A stretch of DNA of 21,877 nt from a virus. Where the stretch lies: IMG/VR virus record IMGVR_UViG_3300021197_001549, positions 1 through 21,877 of that record. One strand, written 5' to 3'. The notes under the pieces are model-generated. The model was not told the DNA's origin, did not search any database, and saw only the letters and a list, made by a program, of their open reading frames with translations. Every line of letters begins with the position of its first letter. Positions within the stretch are counted from its first letter, which is position 1. The position numbers and the translations under genes are program-made. Of this stretch, positions 1-8,800 are shown piece by piece.

Positions 1-32
1 CTCTTATTATAAACTACTCTTATTAAAAAGTC

Positions 33-40
33 AATAAATA
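33..40 (+). promoter_or_regulatory. T4-type late promoter box upstream of gp48
   Basis: The octamer AATAAATA, followed by C, matches the T4 late consensus TATAAATA at seven of eight positions. It fits the relaxed NATAAATA form reported for marine T4-like phages. Transcription would begin about six bases after the box, near position 46, giving a leader of roughly 20 bases before the gp48 ATG. An AGGA at 51-54 is a possible but distant ribosome-binding site. The same box followed by C recurs at 5316 and 5804, also just upstream of gene starts, which supports function. Late transcription in T4 uses the gp55 sigma factor and the gp45 clamp. Confidence 0.65.
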
Positions 41-66
41 CTTTATAGATAGGACACCAAAATAAA

Positions 67-921
67 ATGGCAGACCCAATAGATAATAAGAAAGACGGTA
101 TTACCGTCGACAAGATTTCGAAATTAGCACGTGATAGTGTGCAGGCAATCTCTGATGGTGCTGAAGGGTTCATGAAAGGTATACGTTCACGTACTATACC
201 TAAAGACGGTGAACCAGATGAATTACAAGTTACTTCTGCAAAATGGGCGTCAGACCCTAATGGTAAAGATTGGCGTGTTAAATTAAGTGTTCCTAACATT
301 GATTCCTTTCAAAAAAGTCCTATATTAGAGCCATTAGTAGCAACAGGCGGTCTTGCATTTCCTTATACTCCAACAATCATTATGAGTCATGCCGCTTCGT
401 ACAGTGCAATAACCCCTGTACATAGTAATTATCCGTTCTTTGCGTACCAGAACTCACAAGTGGATGCCATGACACTTACAGGTCAATTTTACTGTCAAAA
501 CGATTTAGAGGGTTTATATTGGATAGGTGCATTACACTATCTAAGATCAATTACAAAAATGTTTTATGGTGCAGGTACTAATCAAGGTGCTCCACCTCCA
601 GTAGTAAAATTAAACGGCTACGGAGATTATGTGTTTAAAGATGTTCCGTGTATTGTGACAAACTTTACACTTGACATGCCTACTGATGTTGATTACATTG
701 CTGTTGATATGGAATTCTTAGGAGAATGGAATGAATTTGAAGACATAGCCGCAGGTGCTGATCTTACATCTACGTCCGGCAACAAATCGTATGTTCCAAC
801 AGAAAGTCAAATGACTGTAACAATTCAACCAATATACTCAAGAGCACTTGTTGAGAAATTTAGTTTAGACAAATTTGCAAAAGGTGGATATCTTGGATCA
901 AATAATAAAGGATTTATTTAA
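67..921 (+). CDS. gp48: gp48-like baseplate tail-tube cap/initiator
   Basis: The 284-residue product resembles the gp48 baseplate protein of marine T4-like phages. In T4, gp48 and gp54 sit on the hub and start polymerisation of the tail tube. Recognisable features are a central block with HAASY near residue 107, the AGTNQGAPPPVV segment near residue 170, and a C-terminal PTESQMTVTIQPIYSR motif near residues 244-259. The first 50 or so residues are polar and variable. T4 gp48 is 364 residues, so this is a shorter version. The ATG follows an AGGA at 51-54, a long spacing of about 12 bases, and a late promoter box lies at 33-40. The stop overlaps the gp53 start as TAATG. gp54 has a related tube-like fold and is an alternative name, but the order before gp53 and the C-terminal motif favour gp48. 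Confidence 0.75.
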   Translation: MADPIDNKKDGITVDKISKLARDSVQAISDGAEGFMKGIRSRTIPKDGEPDELQVTSAKWASDPNGKDWRVKLSVPNIDSFQKSPILEPLVATGGLAFPYTPTIIMSHAASYSAITPVHSNYPFFAYQNSQVDAMTLTGQFYCQNDLEGLYWIGALHYLRSITKMFYGAGTNQGAPPPVVKLNGYGDYVFKDVPCIVTNFTLDMPTDVDYIAVDMEFLGEWNEFEDIAAGADLTSTSGNKSYVPTESQMTVTIQPIYSRALVEKFSLDKFAKGGYLGSNNKGFI

Positions 922-1214
922 TGTCAAGTTCACCGTGGGCTAAAACAAAACTTAATAGAAGAGGGAACTATTTAGATATTCTAAATATTAGACCAGTTCC
1001 TGCAGATGAAGATGATGTAGTTTACGAGATAGAAGCACAGTATCATCAAAGACCTGACTTACTTGCATACGACATGTATGGCAATCCGAAGTTGTGGTGG
1101 ATATACTCACAGCGTAACATGGATATCCTAAAAGATCCTATATTTGATTTTAGAGTTGGTACTGAGATACGTGTTCCAAAGGGTAGTAGATTACGAACGT
1201 TGTTGGGGATCTAA
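921..1214 (+). CDS. gp53: Baseplate wedge subunit gp53
   Basis: This 97-residue protein matches the core of T4-family gp53, a small wedge subunit that is added late and helps wedges join around the hub. The diagnostic stretch runs from about residue 43 to 92: RPDLLAYDMYGNPKLWW, then a QRN motif, a DPI motif, and a closing GTEIRVPKGS segment. The overall pattern is LysM-like, as described for gp53. T4 gp53 is 196 residues, so this copy is about half the length, as I recall for marine relatives. The start is set by the TAATG overlap with the previous stop and by AAGGA at 908-912, eight bases upstream. The gene ends three bases before the hub gene, consistent with translational coupling. Confidence 0.85.
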   Translation: MSSSPWAKTKLNRRGNYLDILNIRPVPADEDDVVYEIEAQYHQRPDLLAYDMYGNPKLWWIYSQRNMDILKDPIFDFRVGTEIRVPKGSRLRTLLGI

Positions 1215-1217
1215 TCC

Positions 1218-3776
1218 GTGGCACAGAAAAAATTAACAACATTTGAAAGATTCGGTACAACAGGTGAGCCTGATGATATCGGCGACGGTTTCGAAACCAA
1301 TGATGTTAATGCACCAGCAAACACAGTTGTAACAGGTAACCAAGAAGTGTTCATGGTAGACGATATGTCTAAAACACAAGATGCTAAAATAATTGACACT
1401 AACGCCTCAAAAGTTGACACTGTAAAAGATAAAGAAAACAGAGACCAAGCAAACATGAATAGCATGAAGACCGACGAAACAGGGTCTCCGCATCAGTTTG
1501 CCGAAGCAGACAAATACGAAGCACGTACTGCTGACGGAAGAGTTTTATCATTACCGTTACCAAATAATTTAAGAAACTACTCAAGTTTTAATTACATAAT
1601 AGGTTTGTACGCATTAACTAACGAAGAACTTAATAATCCAGATGAATCTTATAGAGTTAAAAAGCCAAAGTATGCTATTTTACAAAGTGGCGGCGGACTT
1701 GAAGATAAGAAAGTTATAACAGCATATGAATCAAAAGGTAAAAAAGTAGAATACTTTATTAATGGTTTAGAAATTGAAACTATTATTGCTCCTACACGTA
1801 AGAAAGGTTCAACTAACGCAGTTGGATTTAGATTAGATATTCAAGAACCTTATAGTATGGGATTGTTTTTGCAAACTCTACAACTTGCGTCATATCAAGC
1901 AGGACATGAAAACTATTTAGAATCTCCATTTTTACTTACTATTGATTTTATCGGATACGATGATAATGGAAAAGTTTACACAGTTCCAGAAGGATCAAAA
2001 AATCTTCCATTTAAACTTGTTGGTAGTGATTTAAGTGTAACTGAAGGCGGAAGTTCTTATGTAGTCGAAGGTGTTGCATATAATGAAGCGGCATTAGTAG
2101 ATCATACACAGCGTATCCCAGTTGACGTTACACTGACAGGTAGAAACTTAGAACAAATGTTACAGAGTAACTTAAAAAGTTTAGCACAAGAACTAAATGC
2201 TCACGAAGCAAAAAAAGCCAAAGATGACAAAATATTTACAGCCAATCAATACTTTGTTGTATTTCCTAAAGAACGTGCAAGTGCAGGAAAACTTTCCAGT
2301 AACTATTACGGAACATCGAGCGGTGCTACAGATGGCTCAGCAACTCAATCAGAAGCATCAAAAATAACCACTGGACCGATCTTAACTGATCGTAAACAAA
2401 GTAGTGTAGACAAACTGGAAGAGCTATATGCTCAGATAGCACAAGGTGGATCGCCACCTCCAGAGTTTTCCGCTTGGGCTGAACAAGTTAAAAATTTAGT
2501 TTCAACTACACAACTTGGTCAAGATATAACAGACAAACAAACAGGCGCAAAACATTCTAACAATATTGGATTGGCAAACATATTTAATCTTGATTCACTT
2601 GGTACAACTAATCAACCTTTTGGAGATGCTTCGTTTACATACGACAAAGATAAACAAGTTTGGGTAAGATCAAGTGGACAGTTACAAATAGATCCAGGAC
2701 TTGGTACAATTAAGTTTTTAGCAGGAACACGTATTCAAGATATTATTGAAGAATGTATAATTTTAAGTGATTATGGAAAAAATATTATTGATGCACCAGC
2801 AGTAAAAGGTATGCGTCCTTGGTTCAAAATTGATACACAAGTTTTTAATATTACAGATAGAAAAACAGAAAAGAAAACAGGTGTGCCTCCGAGAATATAT
2901 GTGTTTAGAGTTTTACCTTATATGGTTCACGAAAGTAAATTTATTGCTCCAGACGAAACGCCAGCAGGACTAAACGCTTTAAGAATACAAACTTGTAAAC
3001 GTTACAATTATATCTATAGTGGTGCAAACGAAGATATTTTAGATCTTGAAATTAATCTTGATAATACATTCTTTAAAAGTGTATCTCCAGGAGTACTTCC
3101 AAAGAACAATCTTGCAGACGGTTCTAAAGAAGGTGAAGATCCATCATTGAAAACCACAATGACTCCTACTAACAACGACACACAAGTTAATAGTAAAGCA
3201 TTAGAAAAGCGTGACAACAATGCTAAAGCGGCAGGTGCAGTCAGTCTTGATGATATGCGTGTTGACATTGCTCGTAGATTTAATGAAGCGATTGTAAACA
3301 GTGATGTTGACTTATTAACAATTGACATGACTATCATGGGCGACCCTTATTATATTGCTGATAGTGGAATAGGAAACTATAACTCAGAAAACACACAATT
3401 TATTAATCTTGATTCAGATGGAAGTATAGATTATCAATATGGTGAAGTAGATGTTGAAGTATTATTTAGAACACCAATTGATTATAGAGATAACGGTATT
3501 ATGGGATTCCCAGATGATACTGTGCCAGTTGATTTCTTTAGCGGATTATATATGGTAATTAGTGTTAAGAACGAATTTTCAGCAGGACAGTTTAAACAAG
3601 TACTTGAACTTGTGAAAAGACCGCAAATGTCTGACAAACCAACAGCAGACAGCGGTGAAAAAGGAACACAAGAAATTAAAACAGATAACGCACAAGGTAC
3701 TGATGAGCGTAAAGAAACAGTAATCGAAGATGCCGCAGACAGAACAACAAATAATGATCAAAGGGTGTTTACTTAA
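1218..3776 (+). CDS. Baseplate hub protein, gp27-like (large)
   Basis: The 852-residue product is most likely the baseplate hub protein that forms the platform for the spike, equivalent in role to T4 gp27 (391 residues). Hub-like features include an EPYSMG block near residue 210, a PFLLTIDFIGYD segment near 238-249, a GGSSYVVEG strand pair with NEAAL near 277-294, and a TGRNLEQMLQ helix near 307-316. A second conserved part covers residues 498-620, with PRIYVFRVLPY near 559. The C-terminal 45 residues are charged and low in hydrophobics, probably a flexible tail. The start is GTG at 1218, three bases after the gp53 stop, with GGGGA at 1205-1209 eight bases upstream. The next in-frame ATG would remove about 45 residues. 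The stop overlaps the gp5 start as TAATG. The hub role is inferred from motifs and from the position just before gp5; family sequences commonly carry only the label 'structural protein'. Confidence 0.6.
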   Translation: MAQKKLTTFERFGTTGEPDDIGDGFETNDVNAPANTVVTGNQEVFMVDDMSKTQDAKIIDTNASKVDTVKDKENRDQANMNSMKTDETGSPHQFAEADKYEARTADGRVLSLPLPNNLRNYSSFNYIIGLYALTNEELNNPDESYRVKKPKYAILQSGGGLEDKKVITAYESKGKKVEYFINGLEIETIIAPTRKKGSTNAVGFRLDIQEPYSMGLFLQTLQLASYQAGHENYLESPFLLTIDFIGYDDNGKVYTVPEGSKNLPFKLVGSDLSVTEGGSSYVVEGVAYNEAALVDHTQRIPVDVTLTGRNLEQMLQSNLKSLAQELNAHEAKKAKDDKIFTANQYFVVFPKERASAGKLSSNYYGTSSGATDGSATQSEASKITTGPILTDRKQSSVDKLEELYAQIAQGGSPPPEFSAWAEQVKNLVSTTQLGQDITDKQTGAKHSNNIGLANIFNLDSLGTTNQPFGDASFTYDKDKQVWVRSSGQLQIDPGLGTIKFLAGTRIQDIIEECIILSDYGKNIIDAPAVKGMRPWFKIDTQVFNITDRKTEKKTGVPPRIYVFRVLPYMVHESKFIAPDETPAGLNALRIQTCKRYNYIYSGANEDILDLEINLDNTFFKSVSPGVLPKNNLADGSKEGEDPSLKTTMTPTNNDTQVNSKALEKRDNNAKAAGAVSLDDMRVDIARRFNEAIVNSDVDLLTIDMTIMGDPYYIADSGIGNYNSENTQFINLDSDGSIDYQYGEVDVEVLFRTPIDYRDNGIMGFPDDTVPVDFFSGLYMVISVKNEFSAGQFKQVLELVKRPQMSDKPTADSGEKGTQEIKTDNAQGTDERKETVIEDAADRTTNNDQRVFT

Positions 3777-5320
3777 TGGCTAACGAAAAACGTACAGCAG
3801 GCCAAGAAGCCAAATTAGACTCCGGTCCATACATTGGAAGAGTTGTAGGACATCTTGATCCTAACTATATGGGAGCTCTTGAAGTACAACTACTCAAAGG
3901 CCAAGTGGCGAACAACGATGATGTTGGCGGCCAAACATTCAAAGTACACTATTCAAGTCCATTTTACGGACAAACTCCTGTTAACGGTATTAGTGCTAAC
4001 CAAGGCTTTGCATACACACAACAAGCATACGGTATGTGGATGTCACCACCAGATGTTGGAAGTAGAGTTCTTGTAACATTTGTTGAAGGCGCGGCCAACA
4101 TGGGTTACTGGATTGGTTGTATACCTGACAACTATATTAACCTTAATGTACCAGACAAAATTGCAACAAGTTTCTTTGCAGGAAAGGCTCAAGGAGACGG
4201 TGCAAAATCAGCAATAGCAAAAACAAGCAAAGTTGTAGTTGGTGAAATTAATAAAAAGAATCTTGTAGACAACAAAGGTAACGATCCTACAAAATTTAAA
4301 AAGTCTATTAACGAAGAATGGATGGACTTATTGTTTGCTCAAGGACTTGAAGCAGATGGCACAAGAGGGTTAACAACAAGTAGTGCAAGAAGAGAATTAC
4401 CAAGTATGGTGTTTGGTATAAACACACCAGGACCATATGACAAGAGACCCGGAGCACCAAAAGCAGGATACGGTCCGGGAGGACAATCAGCATCAATTCC
4501 TTTTAACAGACTTGGCGGAACAAGTTTTGTAATGGATGACGGTGATGATAAAATTTTACGTAAAGGTCCCGCAGGTACAACTAAAAAAGAATTTGTCAAT
4601 CACGAAAAAGGTGAAAAGGGCGGAGACTACACAGTACCACACAACGAACTTGTACGTATTAGAACACGTACAGGACATCAAATATTATTACATCAAACAG
4701 AAGATCTAATACGTATAGATCATGGCAGTGGTAACAGTTGGATTGAATTAACTTCTAATGGTAAAATTGATGTGTATGCAAAAGACAGTATTAGTATGCA
4801 CACTGAAAATGATTTAAACATTACAGCAGATAGAGACATTAACTTAAATGCAGGACGTAACTTTAATGTGTTGTCAAAAGATGATATCCAGATCGAAACA
4901 AACACAGATATGATAACGTATGTTGCAGGAAACAATCAAGTTACAACATTGTTAGATTACGATCTAAACACAATAGGAGCAAACAAGTTTACAGCAGGCG
5001 GAACTACTGATATACTCAGCGGCGGCAACCATACAGAAACCGCTCCGAATATCCATATGAATGGACCGCAGGCCGCTACCGCTACCGCGGCTACGCCGTT
5101 AACCACACACGTTGTTCCCGGAGGACCTTTCACGACACCTACAGACACTGCATTAACATCGTTGCACAAGCGTTTGCCACAACACGAGCCTTGGCCACAT
5201 CATGAAAATGTTGATCCGTTTGCGTACAAACCTCTAAGAACAAACAGACTTAATGAAGCACCTATACCTGAAAGTTTTGATTATGACAACACTCCAGACA
5301 CCTTTAAGAAGGGTGTATAA
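3776..5320 (+). CDS. gp5: gp5-like baseplate hub/spike protein without visible lysozyme domain
   Basis: The 514-residue protein has the layout of gp5/VgrG-type spikes. An OB-fold-like N-terminal domain at residues 18-125 starts with YIGRVVGHLDPNYMG and includes a VGSRVLVTF strand. After a linker, RTGHQILLHQTEDLIRI and WIELTSNGKIDVYAKDSIS (from about residue 321) lead into a run of alternating short strands to about residue 433. This is the expected trimeric beta-helix needle. The last 80 residues are Pro/His-rich, with HEPWPHHENVDPF near 465. T4 gp5 has 575 residues with a lysozyme domain between the OB fold and the helix. Here the middle segment (about 126-310) shows no lysozyme-like motif that I can recognise. 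The start is fixed by the TAATG overlap and AAGGG at 3761-3765. Residues near 433-450, an Ala/Thr-rich linker, are encoded by locally GC-rich DNA. Confidence 0.8.
   Translation: MANEKRTAGQEAKLDSGPYIGRVVGHLDPNYMGALEVQLLKGQVANNDDVGGQTFKVHYSSPFYGQTPVNGISANQGFAYTQQAYGMWMSPPDVGSRVLVTFVEGAANMGYWIGCIPDNYINLNVPDKIATSFFAGKAQGDGAKSAIAKTSKVVVGEINKKNLVDNKGNDPTKFKKSINEEWMDLLFAQGLEADGTRGLTTSSARRELPSMVFGINTPGPYDKRPGAPKAGYGPGGQSASIPFNRLGGTSFVMDDGDDKILRKGPAGTTKKEFVNHEKGEKGGDYTVPHNELVRIRTRTGHQILLHQTEDLIRIDHGSGNSWIELTSNGKIDVYAKDSISMHTENDLNITADRDINLNAGRNFNVLSKDDIQIETNTDMITYVAGNNQVTTLLDYDLNTIGANKFTAGGTTDILSGGNHTETAPNIHMNGPQAATATAATPLTTHVVPGGPFTTPTDTALTSLHKRLPQHEPWPHHENVDPFAYKPLRTNRLNEAPIPESFDYDNTPDTFKKGV
5065..5130 (+). 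repeat. GC-rich Ala/Thr linker tract in gp5
   Basis: This stretch encodes a GPQAATATAATPLTTHVVPG linker just after the beta-helix of gp5. It contains a GCTACC hexamer written twice in tandem and then a degenerate third unit. It is clearly richer in G and C, with CCG, GGC and CCC codons, than the AT-rich genes around it. A short slippage-expanded linker or a recombination seam would both explain it. The segment remains in frame. Confidence 0.45.
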
Positions 5321-5323
5321 ATA
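5316..5323 (+). promoter_or_regulatory. Perfect T4 late promoter box overlapping the gp5 stop
   Basis: The octamer TATAAATA is identical to the T4 late promoter consensus and is followed by C, as at the other two boxes in this window. Its TAA is also the stop codon of gp5 (5318-5320). With the usual spacing, the transcript would start at about 5329, which is the first base of the gp25 ATG. The gp25 message from this promoter would therefore be leaderless or nearly so, or the promoter mainly serves gp6 and the genes beyond. A read-through transcript could use AAGAAGGG at 5307-5314, which is about 14 bases from the ATG. Confidence 0.75.
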
Positions 5324-5328
5324 CTAAT

Positions 5329-5775
5329 ATGAGTAGTTTAGAGAAAAATACAGTAAGAAATGTTAGAGTAAAATCTAATGTTAAGGAACAGCCACCTGTA
5401 AAAGGTAGAGCATATAAAGGCCTTAGCACAGTCAATCCAGACAACAAATCTTACGCACTATACGACATTGGATTAATTAAACAAGATTTACTTAATCACT
5501 TCCATGTCAGACAGGGTGAAAAACTTGAAAATCCTGAGTTTGGAACAATTATATGGGACGTATTATTTGAACCTTTAACAGATTCATTAAAAGAAGCAAT
5601 TATAACCAATGTAACAGACATAATCAACAGTGACCCGAGAATAAATGCAACTGGAATTGTTGTTGATCAATACGAGAGCGGTATTCAAATTGAGTGCAAA
5701 CTTCAATACTTACCGTACAATATATCTGAACAAATGAAATTTAGTTTTGACAAAGATGCAGGCTTTGCGTCTTAA
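5329..5775 (+). CDS. gp25: Baseplate wedge subunit gp25
   Basis: The 148-residue protein belongs to the gp25/lysozyme-like wedge family, which is shared with type VI secretion TssE. gp25 binds gp6 and gp53 in the wedge core and links the baseplate to the first sheath ring. The family signature is present: RQGEKLENPEFGTIIWDVLFEP near residues 61-82, with the FEP part matching the conserved EP(R) region, and DPRI at 102-105. The length is close to T4 gp25 (132 residues), with an extra polar N-terminus of about 25 residues. The ATG at 5329 lies eight bases after the gp5 stop and only five bases after a perfect late promoter box, so its leader is unusual. It is followed by a 55-base gap before gp6. 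Confidence 0.88.
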   Translation: MSSLEKNTVRNVRVKSNVKEQPPVKGRAYKGLSTVNPDNKSYALYDIGLIKQDLLNHFHVRQGEKLENPEFGTIIWDVLFEPLTDSLKEAIITNVTDIINSDPRINATGIVVDQYESGIQIECKLQYLPYNISEQMKFSFDKDAGFAS

Positions 5776-5803
5776 GGAATTAAGTACTCGGATATCTCGT
5801 TTA

Positions 5804-5811
5804 AATAAATA
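5804..5811 (+). promoter_or_regulatory. T4-type late promoter box upstream of gp6
   Basis: The octamer AATAAATA, followed by C, sits in the 55-base gap between gp25 and gp6. It matches the late consensus at seven of eight positions. The expected start, near 5817, leaves a 14-base leader that just includes the ribosome-binding site AGAGGA at 5819-5824, well placed before the ATG at 5831. I see no convincing terminator hairpin in the gap. Confidence 0.65.
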
Positions 5812-5830
5812 CATTGTAAGAGGAAAATAG

Positions 5831-8800
5831 ATGTCAACAACGGATAGACAAAATAGATTATTACTTGCTGAAGATTGGAAGCGAGTATATCAAACATTTA
5901 AAACTGCGGACTTCAAATCGTATGATTTTGATAGTTTACGTAGAACTATGATCGCATATTTGCGTGAGAACTATCCAGAAGACTTTAATGACTACATTGA
6001 AAGTTCAGAATACCTTGCACTAATTGATCTTATTGCATATCTTGGACAAAACATGGCATTCCGTGTTGATTTAAATGCACGTGAAAACTTTCTTGAATTA
6101 GCAGAACGTAGAGAAAGCGTATTACGTTTAGCACGTTTACTTTCTTATAATCCAAAGCGTAATCAATCAGCAAACGGATTAATGAAGTTTGAAAGTGTAC
6201 AAACAACAGAAGCAATCAATGACACTAATGGGGTTAACTTATCAGGACAATCTATACAATGGAACGATCCATCAAATCCTGATTGGTCAGAACAGTTTAG
6301 AAAAATTTTAAATGCGGCATTACCAGAAAACAGCATTGTAGGTAAGCCAGTAAAGAAAGAAACTATTGCAGGTATTACAACTGAGCAATATCGTTTTAAT
6401 GCATCAAACTCAAACTTACCTGTTTATAGTTTTAATAAAAACGTAGGCGAAAAGAATATTGTATTTGAAGTAACATCTTCAACTATTGATGCTAATAAAA
6501 TTTACGAAGAAGATCCGTTACCAGGTAACAGTTTAGCATTTTTATATAGAGAAGATGGCAAGGGTGCTGGCAGTTCAAACTCAGGATATTTTGTACACTT
6601 TAGACAAGGTGTATTAGACACAGGTAATTTTTCAATTGAAAATCCAACTACTAACCAAGCAGTTGCAATCGACACAACAAACATTAACAATTCAGATGTT
6701 TGGCTTTATCAATTAGACAGTAACGGAAACGAAACAAAATTATGGACTAAGGTTGAAGCAACTGAAGGTAACAATGTAATTTATAATAGTATTAATAAAC
6801 AGAACAGAAGTTTGTATGCTGTGCAATCACGTATTGATGACAGAATTAGTTTATTATTTGCAGACGGAACATTTGGTGATTTGCCTAAAGGACAATTTAG
6901 ATGTTACTTTAGAAAAGGACTTGGTAGTAAGTTTTCAATCCAACCTGAAGAATTAACTAACGTAACTATTAGTGTACCATATACAAGTCGTGCAGGTACA
7001 CCTGAAACATTTACATTTGTGTGTTCATTAAAATACACAGTTGATAATGCAAGTGGACCAGAAACTTCAAAAAGCATCAAAGAAAATGCTCCAAGTACAT
7101 ACTATACACAAAATAGAATGATTACTGGTGAGGACTATAATGTTGCACCAAGAGCAGTTAGTCAAGAAGTAGTTAAAGTAAAAAGTATCAATAGAACAAG
7201 CTCGGGTATTTCAAGATACTTTGATTTAATTGATTCAACAGGAAAGTATTCAAGTACAAACATATTTGGTAACGATGGCGTTATCTATAAAGAGGTGTTT
7301 GATAAAAAAATTAGTTTTTCTTTTAATACAAAAACAGATGTAGAAGGAAATATTCAAAACGTAATTACACCGTTACTTTCAAACACGGTAATTAAAAACT
7401 TTTTCTTAAATCAGTTTCCTAAAATATCAACAACAGACTTACAAGCAGACTGGACACAGGTTGCAAAACAAACTAATAACTCCAGCGGTTATATTTCAGA
7501 CTCATTAGATATTAAATTAACAGTAGGAACATTTACCGGTAGTACATTAAAGTTTGTAGAGCCAGGCGCAATGGTTAAATTTATTGCTCCAGAAGGCAAA
7601 CACTTTATGAAAGACAACAGTCATGCATTAATGGCTGGCGATGCAGACCACCCAGGCGCAACAACATACATTTGGACAAAGGTTGTTAGAGTAAACGATA
7701 AAGGTACTGAAAACTACGATGACGGTCAAGGACCGATTATCTTTAACGATATTATTCCAACCGGTGCAGTATTAGATGAAGTTAAACCTAAGTTTGCAAC
7801 AAACTTAACAACTGATGTTACAACACAAATTATTGATCAAATATTTTCATATAAAACATTTGGAGTACGTTACAGTACTTCAGATAGAGAATGGCGTGTA
7901 ATTCTTAATAATAATTTAAGTATCGGCAATGCGTTTAATATGGGTAAGACAGGTGATACATCAGGACAAAACTTAGATTCAAGTTGGTTAATGTTATTTG
8001 AAACAGATGGTGAAAAATACAATATAACTTACAGAGGTGTTAGATACATTTTTGAAAGTAATCAGGAAGTTAAGTTTTACTTTGATGAAACAGACAGAAT
8101 TTACGATAGTAGAACAGGACAAGTTATTAGAGATAAAATTAACTTAATGTCTATTAACAAGAAACCAGATTCAGCATCACCTGCAACTATTGATTATCCT
8201 TGGCAAGTTACTAAAGAGTTTAGAGATGAAGAAGGATATATTAATAGTAAAAAAGTAGAAGTAGGATTTTTTGACAGTGACGGTGATGGCGTAGTTGATA
8301 ACCCAGCGTTGTTTGATGACTTTGTTGCACAGGATACTAATCCGTTAACAAAATGGATTTTTCTAAAAGAAAAGATTTCAAATAATCAATCTACAAATTA
8401 TGATTATGTAGATGCCGCAGTAGAAAATATTAGAACGTTTGCATCAGAAACAGCAACAGGTGCATTGTCACAATACGATGACGGTGCAATATTTTACTTT
8501 GTAGACAACAATGTTTTTAAAGTATACAGCAAAACAAATGCAAACCTAACATTACAAACAGGATATAAAGCATATCAAGGTAGAGATAAACTTGTATTCC
8601 AATACGTACACAGTGCTGATGAGAATAATAGATTAGATCCAAGTAGTTCTAATATTATTGACACATACTTGTTAACAAAAACATATGATAGATCATTTAG
8701 ACAGTACTTGGCAAATACTATAACTACTAAACCTTTACCACCGAGTTCAGATGAATTATTTCAGAACTTTGGAGCAGAAATTAATAAGATTAAATCAATC

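Noticed and set aside
1-25. The nonamer CTCTTATTA occurs at 1-9 and again at 17-25.
   Set aside because: It is a short, AT-rich pair at the window edge, with all three + frames closed by position 37. It may be the tail of an upstream gene; nothing supports a regulatory repeat.
5776-5830. Possible terminator in the gp25-gp6 gap, from the GATATC palindrome near 5791.
   Set aside because: The palindrome has no loop or stable stem and no U-run. The gap is fully explained by the late promoter and ribosome-binding site.
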